This document shows, one piece after another, positions 52,936-63,538 of a stretch of DNA of 64,000 nucleotides (its first letter is position 1; each line of letters begins with the position of its first letter). A program made the position numbers and the translations under genes. Source of the DNA: Oscheius tipulae. Taxonomy: Eukaryota; Nematoda; Chromadorea; Rhabditida; Rhabditidae. The stretch spans positions 8,952,501 through 9,016,500 of the forward strand of contig JASJZH010000005.1 in the NCBI GenBank assembly GCA_037178975.1, read 5' to 3'. The notes beneath the pieces were generated by a model, which saw nothing but the letters and a program-made list of their open reading frames with translations, had not been told where the DNA came from and did no database searches.

Positions 52936-53511
52936 GGAAAATGCGAACAGGATCTGATTATAACTGTCATTGGGTTCCCTAGGGACGATAGCAATACTTG
53001 GACAGGCAGTTGGGTCTAGAAATCGGAAAAATGGGTTCAAAGAGTGAAAGGGAAATGGATTTGAGGGATAGAAAGTGGAGTCAAAGAGTGGGAAGTGGGT
53101 TTCACTGTTTAGAAATGGTCATTAGCAATCGTTTTTGCTGAGGAAAGGACAAGGTAGATATGCCTCAAGGTGCGCAACAAGTTAGGCGGCCTAACTTGTT
53201 TAGGCCTATTTTACAAAATTACTAAAGTGCTCTCACTCCTCAAAATTGTGAACATGTAAAAGCAGCAACAGAAGTCTTACTCCTCTTTGACGTAGTTCTC
53301 CAGGGAAGCGGATAATCTTCTGGGGGGAGGGATTATGTTCTTCCAAAACAGCTGAGGAGTACATGAAAGGGGAAGGCAAGGAAAGTCAGAACAGCTGGCA
53401 GCAACAGACTGTGTCCGCGTATAGGTATTTGGCACAATCAATACACGTACAAGGACGGCGGTCGCACTGTTTGATCGCGCTGTCAACAATACTATGGATG
53501 ACTCCGCATGT

Positions 53512-56500
53512 TTATTCACTGTGTTCTTCAGGGTTTTCGAATTGCACGGATTGCGGGAAGGGATTTTTGACAGGCATAACTGCTGGCCTCATCGGGGCGG
53601 AAATCTTGATGAGATGGTCTGAGCCGTTATTCTGTCCAGTTAGAAGGGGCCCTTTTCCATTGCACTGTCCGAAGTTTCCAATGTGTCCTGCTGTGGTTAG
53701 AATGTTAATTTCAATAGCTGAAACACTTTCCGATTAAAAAAAGTTGGCTTTACTGAGTTCCAGATCCGCATCAGAAACCATGCAGGTACCAGGGCAAAGA
53801 TACTTCACAAAGTTGTCCAGGTCTGGAACAACGTTATTGACGAGCCCGAAAGAGTCATATCCAGCTGAATATACTGATTTAGAGTAAAATATTAAGAAAC
53901 CTGAAGATGGACAAATTAGAGGAACGATGCAGCTTGAATTGATCTTTGAGCACTGTTCAGTGTTGCCGTGAAGACATTTGAAATTAGTAGGATTTAAGGA
54001 AAATCACGAAAGATCACCCCTTGAAGTAGAGTTGGCAGGTTTCAGAAGGGGATACTCTGTCCTTGGTCAAAATTTGGATGAAGTCGTTGACGCGGACACT
54101 CAGTTTTCTTGGAAACTGAAAAAATTGCTAACGAGATCAAAAGAGGGTTTCACGATAGCAGAAACATTAACAGCCTTGCCAATTTCCTGAAGTGTTTTTC
54201 CCAAATCAGCTGAAGAATCCAGAATGTTTTTCAGTTGGGAAACAAGCTGAAAATATCTTCAGTCGAAGAGCGAGAGAAAACTAACATTTGAAGTTTCGTT
54301 GAGTTCCTTGGTAAGAGCATCAAGCATTGATCCGGAGCATCTCGGTGCCAACATCTTGCACACATTGTGGCATCTATAAAAGTTACTTATAACCAAAATA
54401 AAAGAAAGAGCTAACAGCCTGTCATTTCCGTTTCGGCAACAATCTTCGGGATGCTTGGCCCATGGACTTGACCCTGGTCCTGGGTAGGGTGTCCGATATC
54501 CGGGTCCGGGGTAAAAAGTGTCTGGTCCTGCTCCGGAGTTAGGTCCAGAATTGGGTCCAGGTCCGGGGTTAGGTTCAGGTACGGGGTTTGGTCCAGGTCC
54601 AATGCTAGGTCCAGGTCCGGGGGTGGGCCCAGATCTATTGTTAGGGCCAGGTCCAGGAGTAGGTCCAGGTCCAGGGTTGGGTCCAGGATTTGGTCCAGTT
54701 CCGGGGTTAGGTCCAGGCCCAGGATTAGGTCCAGATCCGGAGTTGGGTCCAGAATTTGATCCAGGTCCGGGGCTAGGTCCAGGTCCGGGGTTGGGTTCAG
54801 AACCGGGATTAGGTTCAGAACCAGGGTTAGGTCCAGGTCCGGGGTTGAGTCCAGGGTTTGGTCCTGGTTTTGGACTTGGTTTTGGTGCTTGCGTAAGACT
54901 CAAATTGACTTCGATTGGCTTGACGGTATGCTTAGGATCGGTGGGTGCAGTCTTTGTGGTTGATCCATCTTTACTGTCTTCTGCCTTTGTAGCTTTGCTC
55001 CCTTCTGTTCTAGGCTGGTCAGTTTGTTTACTTTCTCCATTTAGGCCAGTTACTAGAGGAGCGAGCGTGTTTTTCAGACCCTTAGTCACAGACTTCTCTT
55101 CTCCAACTTCTGAAATCTGTGGCTCTCCTTTTGGTGTTTCCGGTCCAATTGGAATCTCATCGATACCGCTTGGAGGCCCAGTAGGTTGAGGTAGACAAAG
55201 GGAATTAATCAGTCCAGGGATCGACTTGTCAGCACACTCGGACAAGATCTTCGGCAGCTCTTTCACGACCAGAGTGTGGTTTTCGTAGTTGAAATCACAA
55301 TAGTAGTACTTGTCACCATCCTTGTAGTATGCTGTCAGTGAAATGAATGTGTTCTTGTAAGCGCAGGACTCGGGCTTCCAGTATGGAACTACTCCGACCT
55401 CAATGATTTTGTACGAACACGTGTAGACTCCATCGACGAAAGTGTATGTCTTTTTGTAGTGAGTAATGTTCCCCTTGTCGTCGGTGCATCCTTCTCCAAC
55501 CTGAACTATTTTTTTTAATCCTGGTCCTGATTCTAAATCTCACATAAGTTGGCCCAGTTCCAGCAGTCGGACAGAAGTAGCCGTGGTCCGCACAGTAGAA
55601 TGTCTCGCCGATAGTGAACCTTATGCCTTTTGCCCAACAGCCTTAATGTTTATTTTTTGGAGATTTTTTAAATTACTATACCGGTCTTAACTAGTTGTCC
55701 CTTGTCGCATTTGTAGATGGTGGTGTTGTACGTGTCGAACAACTCCTGTCCGTGCAGGTACACTTTTCCTCCGACCTTGCACGAGGCATCTAGAACTTAT
55801 TTAAGTTTTTTTTATAGTTTAAACTGACCAGCAACATTGATGCTTTCAACGAAGAGCGAATCGGCGGCAGCTAGCTGACAGGAGTATGTCTTCTGTCCAA
55901 TCGTGACCATTTCATTGTAGGCGAAACTAGCTTCTTGCCCAATGTCACATCCGATTGGAGTCAAGGCGACGATGTTGCTACTCTTCGTGCATCGGTAGTT
56001 GACATAGTACTTTACAGCTCTTCCGTTTTCGTCAAGAGATTTTTCCTCCTGGTAGATAGAGTCGAGACGGACGTACTTTCCATTCGACAGTCGACAGCCC
56101 TTCGACGTGGCAGCGAAGTAGATAATCTTCTCGCCGTCCTGTACACAATTCTCAGAGGAACCATCAGCTAGATCTCTCTTCTCAGAGACCTTCATGTCGT
56201 CCCCCTTCTGGGAGCGGCAACCTTAGTTGATAGTCTGCATTGGTACACAAGTTAAACTCACCGACTGGATGGAACGTGTACTCCCCATTGGTCCGGTTGC
56301 AGACATAGATGATTCCTCTTATGACAGAAGTGTTTCCAGCAGGAATGATCTCGTTGTTATTGTTGGGAGCACATCCTTTAGCTACTTTCTTTCCACTATT
56401 GTCAATCTTAACCATCATCTATGTTCTAAAACAAGTAAACCCACTTTGAAGAAGATATTGGCGACGATGGTAGAGGTCGGACTCATACCTGGAGTGAAGA

Positions 56501-56946
56501 TTTCACGTCTGATAGTCTGAAAACATCGCAATCAACAGCTCTGGCTATTAACTTACGTAAGGACTGACTCTCGTACAAAGGAGGATGGTTCCGTCATTAA
56601 GAGTCTTGTTCTCTCCCGGCTGTACCAGATTGTTTTCGTCGTCTGTGCAGGCGACTTCCGAAGGAATCGGGATTTTTTCTTCCGAGTCCACGCACTCGAA
56701 TCTAGAACAAACTAGCAATGTATTTGCTATACCTCACTTTTTGTTTCCAGGTTCCTGAAGAGTCGACTTCAGTTTAAAGCTGACGTCCGTCCCGCTGTTC
56801 AGCATCTGCGTGCATCCTTGAAAGACGAACTGTCCACTGACACATTCCTTGTAGGCAGACAACGTGTACTGTTTTTCCCCATCCTTACAGGCTGAGTAGA
56901 CTGCTGTCACCAGGAACAACAACAGGAGTTCCTGTGTAGACCTCAT
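53512..56946 (-). CDS. Large secreted cysteine-rich protein with Pro-Gly repeat linker
   Basis: Fourteen exons keep frame to 978 aa. A signal peptide (MRSTQELLLLFLVTAVYSAC) is followed by about six similar cysteine modules of 50-75 aa, with patterns like GKVYLHGQELFD...YKCDKG, FTIGETFYC and TYTFVDGVYTCSYK. These recall the fibronectin type I-like modules of nematode MIG-18-type matrix proteins (tentative). Exon 8 (54419-55500) adds a Thr/Lys/Pro-rich stretch and a tandem Pro-Gly-Pro-Asn repeat (about 54480-54870). Cysteine-containing C-terminal exons follow (DCCRNGND, HNVCKMLAPRCSGSM, KYLCPGTCMVSD). Exon 8 uses a GC donor. The intron between 54018 and 53977 would end in AA rather than AG. The stop overlaps an AATAAA. 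Probably cuticle, matrix or secretion product; function unknown. Confidence 0.75.
54480..54870 (-). repeat. Pro-Gly coding tandem repeat
   Basis: Imperfect 12-18-bp units of the type GGTCCAGGTCCGGGGTT (plus strand) encode alternating PGP, NPG and SEPNPG units. Confidence 0.85.
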
Positions 56947-57365
56947 GGTGTGGTACAGTCTCAGTGAACGTCAGGCTTTTTTAGCGCCAGTCTGTAAGAA
57001 TTCACAGTCTTAAACGTGGGATACAGGCAGTAAAAGGGCGTCTGAGAGTACTACGTAGGCTGTTTGGTCTTGGATCTCGCCTGTGGATCAAGCTATACGG
57101 AAGTTATTGGACAAAAAGAATAACAACGCACACTTTATTTACAGGACCAGCCCGTTTAGTCTTGGCTTAAAGTTGGTAATTAAATTAAATATCATGGAAA
57201 ATCTAATTATTGCAGCAAGCAAGCTTTAAGTCTCTTGGAAAAAACGTCCCATATAACAATCCTTTATTTATGTTCGGCCTCTTAATGTACGCTTCGTGAG
57301 ATATTTGATGAGTTAAAGCCAGAGATTTATTTTTTTTACAGAAAATCGACAACGGTTACAGCAAT
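56947..57365. other. Spacer upstream of the secreted-protein gene
   Basis: No gene supported. Must contain the promoter of 53512-56946 and the 3' end of the next gene. Confidence 0.4.
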
Positions 57366-57653
57366 TTAGTTCTGTTGCATTCGAGCGTACGCTGCAGCAG
57401 CCAGTTCTTCGAGTTCGGCGAGACGAGCCTTGAGTCTTTCTTCTTTCTCTTGTTCCCTCTCATACTCCCGACGTTCTTTTTCCAATTGACGCTCTAGCTC
57501 TCGTTCACGCCGGCGCTCCTCGGCTTCCCTTGCACGTCTATCACGCTCTTCTTGTCTCTGCTGCTCTTGTTCAAGCCGGCGCTCTTCGGCTTCCCTTGCA
57601 CGTCTATCAAGCTCTTCTTGTCTCTGCTGCTCTCCATTATCGTTTGTTGTCAT
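57366..57653 (-). CDS. Small Gln/Glu/Arg-rich coiled-coil protein
   Basis: 95 aa, beginning MTTNDNGEQQRQ. Almost entirely heptad-like charged helix, with an internal tandem duplication of a 19-residue unit (QQRQEE-DRRAREAEERR twice) and a C-terminal AELEELAAAAYARMQQN. A 5' UTR intron is likely (57657-57697, GTATCC...TTTTCAG), and TATATA on the minus strand near 57786-57793 would fit its promoter. Function unknown; the short charged coiled-coil style resembles the neighbouring plus-strand micro-genes. Confidence 0.6.
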   Translation of the reverse strand: MTTNDNGEQQRQEELDRRAREAEERRLEQEQQRQEERDRRAREAEERRRERELERQLEKERREYEREQEKEERLKARLAELEELAAAAYARMQQN

Positions 57654-57999
57654 TTTCTGAAAAGTGCTGATAAGAGTTTTATGAGCGAAGTGGATACCTT
57701 GACTGAGGCTTTGAATCTCCAAAGGATCGGCAGAACGGTAAGAATGAGAAGTGGATGCTCTGTTGGGAGTGGTTACTTGTCGGGAATATATAGCTTTTTA
57801 AAGCCCTTATCTACAGTCATGACATGTCACTGATAGCAGCGATTTCATCAGAAGGAGAAATTCAGTAACTACCTTAGAAATCGAATGCTCGAGAATCGGA
57901 GATTCCTGGGAGTTGGCCAATGAGAAAAAGATGATAGGCAGGGAGGAAGACTTCTCGTCTTTTCATACCCACCTATCTTCTCTTCTTCTGGGATCTATC
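57654..57999. promoter_or_regulatory. Divergent promoter between two small coiled-coil genes
   Basis: Bidirectional spacer of about 350 bp; TATA-like element for the minus gene near 57790. From about 57815 onward it is duplicated at 63165-63349. Confidence 0.5.
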
Positions 58000-58188
58000 A
58001 TGTCTGACCGTTAGAAAAAAGAATCAAGCAATGAAGATGAGTCCAGTGGACAACAGCCAGCAGAGAAAGAGCAGGATAGGCAGCAGCGAGTAGAGGCAGA
58101 ACGAGCAGAAGAGCTGAGGACCGTGGCCGATGAGATGAGAGATATCGTCCAGAATGTTCTTAGGAGGACACCAAGTTCAGGTGGATAA
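58000..58188 (+). CDS. 44-aa charged coiled-coil micro-protein, copy 1
   Basis: Exon 1 is ten bases (58000-58009, ATG TCT GAC C), then a 54-bp intron GTTAGA...CCAGCAG, then exon 2 58064-58188. The product begins MSDQKEQDRQQRVEAERAEE and ends RRTPSSGG. The stop codon overlaps an AATAAA (GGATAATAAA). The splice is inferred from frame and the recurrent GTTAG donor; an unspliced reading stops after four codons. Copy 2 at 63350-63538 differs by one visible residue (T to N). No family recognised. Confidence 0.5.
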
Positions 58189-58491
58189 TAAAACTTTTCT
58201 CATAAATCAGTTCCGTGTTTGTTCAAGTCGAAACACTTCCTCTATGGCTTCATTTTTCTCGAAATCCCTCTACCACTTTCTCATACAGCACCTAACTTTC
58301 TAACTAAACTTTCATTGTGTCCTCTCGATACTTCTTGAGCGTTGTCTACTGTATTTTAAGTCTATTTATCGCGTTCTAATATGACTGTAGGCAGTGTCAG
58401 CCATGTGCAACTTTTCAGTTCTAACAATATGTTCAAATACAAGTCTCCTCGAGCATCCAGCCTGCGACAATCATCGGATTTCCGTAGGTAT
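58189..58491. other. Duplicated spacer up to the hAT insertion
   Basis: Aligns with 63539-63810. Ends in the 8-bp target duplication GTAGGTAT (58484-58491). Confidence 0.7.
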
Positions 58492-61329
58492 CAGGGTTGG
58501 GCGAACAGCGAAATTTTACCCGAACACGAACACGAACCGAACAGGCAGTCACAATTTTCGGTCCGAACCGAACCCGAACTGAACAGCGCACTTCTGTTCG
58601 GTATGCGAACCGAACACGAACTGTTCGGGACCCTAATGTTCGTGTTCGCGAACGAACTGTTCGCGAACATGCGAACACGAACATAATGCGAACATTGAGC
58701 AAAGATTTGTTTTATTGTAACTGCTTCTGTAAGAATTCATCAAGATAATGATAACATAAAAGGACAGAAAACGGTTTAGCCACAGAAAAACTAACCATTC
58801 TGAAGCAAATGACTATTAACATTAACGAACAACAACATTTTCAATGTATCAGGAGACAGACGGTTGCGGAGGTCCGTTGCAATGAGCCGAGCTGCTGAGA
58901 ACACTCTTTCCGACTCGCTGCTAGTAGAAGGTGCACATAACATCGAGCTGGCGATCTTTCGAATGTTCGGAAATCGGGAACGGTTTCCTTCATCTTGCCA
59001 GAAGGTATAGGGGTCGAGATTTTTGTCTGGACGCCTGGAGAAGAATAATTCAGCCTCCTGCGACGAAAGTTACATGTTTTTAATCAAAGAGCTAACTTTT
59101 TCGGCCATTTTTCGTTTTTCACTTGCTGGCATTTCGGGATTTGGCATCACTCTATCTCCGTGAGCGCGTACAAAGGCGTCAAATAGGTCCGGAACACTAG
59201 AATCAGCGGGAGGAGACTGTGGAATGATATCGTCAATTTTTTCTCCATTCAGAAGCGTTTGGTAGATTTTTTCGGCGAGAAGTTCCTAAATACCAAGGTT
59301 TCCAGCAAACCGAAAGACAAACCTTCGGATGAACCACATTGTAGGTACCTCGGAATCTGGGATCTACAGCAGTAGCTAGTTGAAGGTTTTCGTCATAGTG
59401 GTACTTGTCAAAACGGCTTTCAAGTTCATCATGGAGTGATTTTCTAAATTTTTTTTTGTGTTTTAAAAAACTAGGTGGCTTACTGAGCTTTTTGAACAAA
59501 ACTTTCCGTTTGCGAACTTGCAGTAGCAAACAAACTCTGGAGAACTCTCGCAATAGGGATAATCACGCTGGCTGGGGCCTCAAAACGGCTTTGGATGGCA
59601 GTGGTTGCTTCAGCAATTGGTTTGAGCAGTGTGAGGACGTCAGAAAGTATACTCCATTCGCTTCCTTGAATCATCAAGTTCTCGTCTCTTTGATCCACTT
59701 GGAAAGCGATAATTCCAGGCTTCAAAACAATGAAGCTGTCAATCATTGCATAGAGACTTGACCAGCGCACTGGTGTTGCCTGAAAAAGAGTGTAACATTT
59801 GAAAAAAGGTGGAACGTACCTTTTTCAACTGGTGCGGCTTGAGATCGATTTCCATAAGTTTGGCTGCGAGCTCCAGCTGGGACTTCTGGCTTTTTCGACA
59901 ACTTCTTAATTACTTTTTTCATTTTCACTACGGTTTCGTCAAAACCTGGAAAATTCCCGAGCGAGCTTTTGACAGCCTGAATTCAGTGTTATGAATAAGA
60001 TGGAAGTAACTAACAAGTTGAATATTATGAGCGAAGCAGTGGAATGAAGGTCTTTTGAATAATTTGGCCAGCTTATTCATGGTGCTATCTCCGTCTCTCA
60101 CCAAGAAAGAGACATTGTTCTTGTCGATTTCGTACTCTTCCAACAATTTCTCCAGAAGAACTAAGTAATCATCAGCAGTATGAGTAGTGAGCATAGGTTC
60201 GGCACCAAGAACCATCCAGCGCGGCTCAAATGTAGAACTATGAATGTAATGTGCTGTAAATTGAGCGAAACTTTAGATGAAACAACAAGATTTACCGGTA
60301 ACAGCCATAAGACTTTTTTTGCAGTCTTTCGACGTCCAACCATCGAGCGTGAGGGAAAGAACGACATTCTTCAGCTCTTTCTTGATGATAGCCTTGGCTT
60401 CAGCGAGCAAAGAGGGAAGAATGTTGTCGGAAAAGACGGTCCGCGAGCGCACTCTGTAAAAAAAAGGTTCCACTTAGACTCAAGACAAAAACTAACTGGT
60501 ATCGTGGGTTTATGGCTGTTATAAGCTGGCGGAAATTGATCGAGTCCACAATGGACAGCGGTAAAGCTTCTTTTGCGATCAACAACGAGATAATACGGTC
60601 AATGTTCATCGACATTGGGGACTTTGTGTCCCACTTCATGAAGGCCTCTTTAATTTTCGGCTAAAGTTTGTTTTTCGCATCTGAGGGTCACAAGGTTTAC
60701 TTGAATAGATGTGACAGCGGGAAGAACACGAGTTCCAGGGAGTGTGAAATCCATCCTGCGTTTTTTCGCTATCCTCGTTCATCTAAAAAAAAACCAGAAA
60801 ATTTTCAAAATTAAAAGTGCTTACCTTCTTGAATTTATCCGGATGCTTTGCCTCCATATGTCTCTTCCTAGCCGTCGTTGAATATCCAGTTTTTAGGATG
60901 TTTTCATCACATAACAGGCAAGTGAACTTGTCATCAGCAGCAACTGCGAAAAATGGAGCATATTTCGACATTCTTGTTTAGCGGAAGGCTTCTGAAACGC
61001 ACATGCACTGGGAATATTGCAAAAAAAAGGCAAAATTGAGCAAAACAACAAAGGAAAGAAAAAAAATTAGGATAAAGTTCGAAAATCACAAAAAAAAATT
61101 TGAATGGCGCGACGGCGGCGGATATCCTTGCGGGACCCAAATGTTCGGATTTTGTTCGGGTTTCTACAGTCTGTTCGGTCCCGAACACCGAACATTTTCA
61201 ATTTTTATGTTCGGCATGCGAACCGAACACGAACGTTCGGACTATCGGCTGTTCGGGTTCCGAACCCGAACTGTTCGGTTCGTGTTCGCCTCACTTCGAA
61301 CACGAACACGAACTGTTCGCCCAACCCTG
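58492..61329. mobile_element. hAT-family DNA transposon
   Basis: 2838-bp element with terminal inverted repeats CAGGGTTGGGCGAACAG and CTGTTCGCCCAACCCTG and an 8-bp target duplication GTAGGTAT on both sides (58484-58491, 61330-61337). Subterminal regions are packed with CGAACACGAAC-type repeats, as in many hAT elements. It contains a BED/hAT transposase on the minus strand. Confidence 0.93.
58791..60971 (-). CDS. hAT transposase (BED zinc finger, dimerisation domain), probably damaged
   Basis: Multi-exon minus-strand gene. The first exon (60826-60971) is a BED zinc finger: FTCLLCDENILKTG...RHMEAKHPDKF. Later exons carry LSLTLDGWTSKDCKKSLMAV, FLVRDGDSTMNKLAKLF, ATPVRWSSLYAMIDSF and the C-terminal hAT dimerisation block LDPYTFWQDEGNRFPNIRKI and SERVFSAARLIA. 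Near 59890 the frame of KMKKVIKKLSKK does not continue into the following SQLELAAKLMEID block without a shift, so a frameshift or an unrecognised intron is present. The exon 1 to 2 join is also out of frame. The enzyme would cut and paste by family knowledge. Confidence 0.85.
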
Positions 61330-61527
61330 GTAGGTATCCATTTAGTAGCCGTATTCTTAGCAATTTCACCAGGTGTTTCAGTAGCTCTTTGTCGACGAAA
61401 CTCTTATCTTTGCATCAAAGCGGATGTATCTCACTCTGACTCAAGATAACACATTTGCAAACACTCTCGATCAGTTACGTAACTTTTTCTAACCAATTTG
61501 AAATTGATATTGAACTTTCAGAAAGAA

Positions 61528-61728
61528 ATGTCGGCTCCTCATGATGAAACTTCCAATTTTGAAGGCACTGACAATGAGAAGACAGCAGAGGATGAGTTGG
61601 ATAGACTGTCTGGACAGATGGAACAGCTGACTAAAGAAGAACGAAAGTTGAAAGATGTGCTCGAATCCATTAAGAGATTGACGTCTCGGCCAAGTACACA
61701 AGAGCGAGATGGCGCGCGACAAGCTTGA
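61528..61728 (+). CDS. 66-aa charged coiled-coil micro-protein B, copy 1
   Basis: Begins MSAPHDETSNFEGTDNEKTA and continues as a charged helix (DRLSGQMEQLTKEERKLKDV) to ERDGARQA. The ATG follows CTTTCAG by six bases, so a trans-splice or 5' intron acceptor is likely. Only the first bases of copy 2 are inside the window (63995 on). No family recognised. Confidence 0.55.
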   Translation: MSAPHDETSNFEGTDNEKTAEDELDRLSGQMEQLTKEERKLKDVLESIKRLTSRPSTQERDGARQA

Positions 61729-62596
61729 TGGGTGATCATTACGACATTTACATGGATTTTTTTTTAGGACTTGGCCCTTCGATTTGGACGAAAATGAACT
61801 TCCTTCTACCAGACATTTCTTGTTCATCTTGTTGCTAATTTCTTGAAATCCGCGTATGATATTTTCCTTGCAAAGTTCCACTTTCTTATGGCGCATCTCT
61901 CTCTAACATCTGCGGCTTTGGTGCTCTCCATGAGCCAGTCGTTTGTCCGCCTATCCAGCAAAGTGACACCAAGATATCTTCGGAGCATTCTTCTCTGAGT
62001 GATCACCAGTTTCGTACAGTCCCGTTCTCGAAGAGTCCATGTTTCGCTTGCATACAGGAGGGCCGGTTCAATACAGGATATGAAGATTTTTCTCTTGTGA
62101 CGAATGGAAACGGTCCTGCTGGTAAGAAGTTGGTGAAGCTTGTTGAAACATCCCCAAGCAGCACGGATCCTTCTTGAGATTTCAAGGGCTAGGTTCCTGT
62201 CAAGTAGATTGCTTCGGTCTTGTATTGGATCCTCACTCCTTCTGGTGCTTGATTTAAAGCTTTCCCGCATATCTGTTGTACGTGTGACCCCCGTAAAAAT
62301 TAATCTCTGTTCATGGGTAACTTTACTTCACGCTGTTACTCTGTCAAAGTAGGTAAAGCCAATCGCACAAATGTAATCGCACAAATCAGCAGATTTATAC
62401 GATAACAATAAGATAGAATAAGATAGATGATCAAAATGTTACAAATCTTTGCAAGCTGAGTCGCTGATGGGCTCACAGGAAGCTGGAGAGCACTCGGCTA
62501 CCTCGATGGTTCGTGATTTCTTCCATTGTGTTCCTCAATCCAGAGTTCTCCCATCCTGGTATTCACCACCTGAACCGGTTGATCATTCCGAAACAT
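61729..62596. other. Spacer with RTE fragment
   Basis: Apart from the retroelement fragment no gene is supported. Confidence 0.45.
61860..62215 (-). mobile_element. RTE-type retrotransposon fragment, C-terminal reverse-transcriptase end
   Basis: Minus strand encodes NLALEISRRIRAAWGCFNKL, ALLYASETWTLRERDCTKL and QRRMLRRYLGVTLLDRR, the typical C-terminal end of nematode RTE/BovB-like polyproteins. Upstream domains are absent, so it is a 5'-truncated, inactive copy. It may be the same family as the endonuclease fragment at 3840-4145. Confidence 0.8.
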
Positions 62597-63020
62597 CTAA
62601 ACACGCACCGTGTTTTCCCTCGTAATGATAATGCTCCCATTGGCGGAGACCTGGAGTCCAGTCGTAATACGATACAAGTATCCAGCTGAACGCATGTTTG
62701 GTAGAGCTTCAAGTCACGCTTACAGTCTTCGTAGTAAACGGAGAGAAAGACGTTTCTATTGGGTCCGTTGATAGCTCCAACCGGAAAGCCAAAAACATGA
62801 CCAGGGGCTATGGCAGTGTAACCGGGGGGCAAGGGCATGGAAATCTCAACTCGACCTAAAAGCTTTGTTCTGCTTCATCTGTCATTGACTCACTGGCAGT
62901 CAACATATTACTGGCATCTTCACCCGCCTTGACGCGAATAACATGTCTGAAAACTGTCTTGGGCAGTATTGAAACGTACCTGGACCCATTTGCAACGTGA
63001 GTTCTCGGCTGATAGGGCAT
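62597..63020 (-). CDS. 104-aa protein of unknown function
   Basis: Four exons (62980-63020, 62894-62946, 62724-62855, 62597-62685) join in phase. It starts MPYQPRTHVANGSRHVIRVK and ends GSIIITRENTVRV. The composition suggests a small beta-rich domain (VEISMPLPPGY, RNVFLSVYYEDSGYLYRITT). A TATAAAAG on the minus strand at about 63073-63080 lies 55-60 bp upstream of the ATG. No signal peptide. No family recognised; three clean phase-compatible introns make it likely to be a real gene. Confidence 0.6.
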
Positions 63021-63349
63021 GACTGGCGAGAAGATCGTCAAGTCAATGAGCGAAGAGAAGGGTAGAACTACTCTTTTATAAGAAAGCCTCTCCTGCCAGT
63101 GAGAAATTCGTTGTAATATAATGAAAAAGAAATATTATAACGAAGATTGCGAGAAAGAGCGATAAGTCATGACATTTCACTGATAACAGCGATTTCATCA
63201 GAAGGAGAAATTCAGTAATTACCTTAGGAATCGAATGCTCGAGAATCGGAGATTCCTGGGAGTTGGCCAATGAGAAAACGATGATAGGCAGGGAGGAAGA
63301 CTTCTCGTCTTTTCATACCCACCTATCTTCTCTTCTTCTGGGATCTATC
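63021..63349. other. Spacer; duplicated from about 63165
   Basis: From about 63165 it matches 57815-57999 nearly base for base, including GAGATTCCTGGGAGTTGGCC. Confidence 0.6.
63075..63080 (-). promoter_or_regulatory. TATA box candidate for the 104-aa gene
   Basis: TATAAA on the minus strand, about 55 bp upstream of the start codon. Confidence 0.5.
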
Positions 63350-63538
63350 ATGTCTGACCGTTAGAAAAAAGAATCAAGCAATGAAGATGAGTCCAGTGGA
63401 CAACAGCCAGCAGAGAAAGAGCAGGATAGGCAGCAGCGAGTAGAGGCAGAACGAGCAGAAGAGCTGAGGAACGTGGCCGATGAGATGAGAGATATCGTCC
63501 AGAATGTTCTTAGGAGGACACCAAGTTCAGGTGGATAA
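63350..63538 (+). CDS. 44-aa charged coiled-coil micro-protein, copy 2
   Basis: Exons 63350-63359 and 63414-63538, same layout, intron and stop/AATAAA overlap as copy 1. One residue differs (Thr23 to Asn). This copy is not interrupted by the hAT element downstream. Confidence 0.5.

Larger units (their letters stand above)
52258..53511. other. Repeat-rich spacer
   Basis: Holds repeat A copy 2, a CTGT microsatellite and repeat R2. No gene supported. Confidence 0.5.

Noticed and set aside
54518-55189. 223-aa plus-strand Gly/Pro-rich open frame
   Set aside because: Antisense shadow of the Pro-Gly repeat in the secreted-protein gene.
58497-58748. Arg/Thr-rich open frames near the hAT ends (also 61003-61449)
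   Set aside because: They arise from the CGAACACGAAC subterminal repeats of the transposon.
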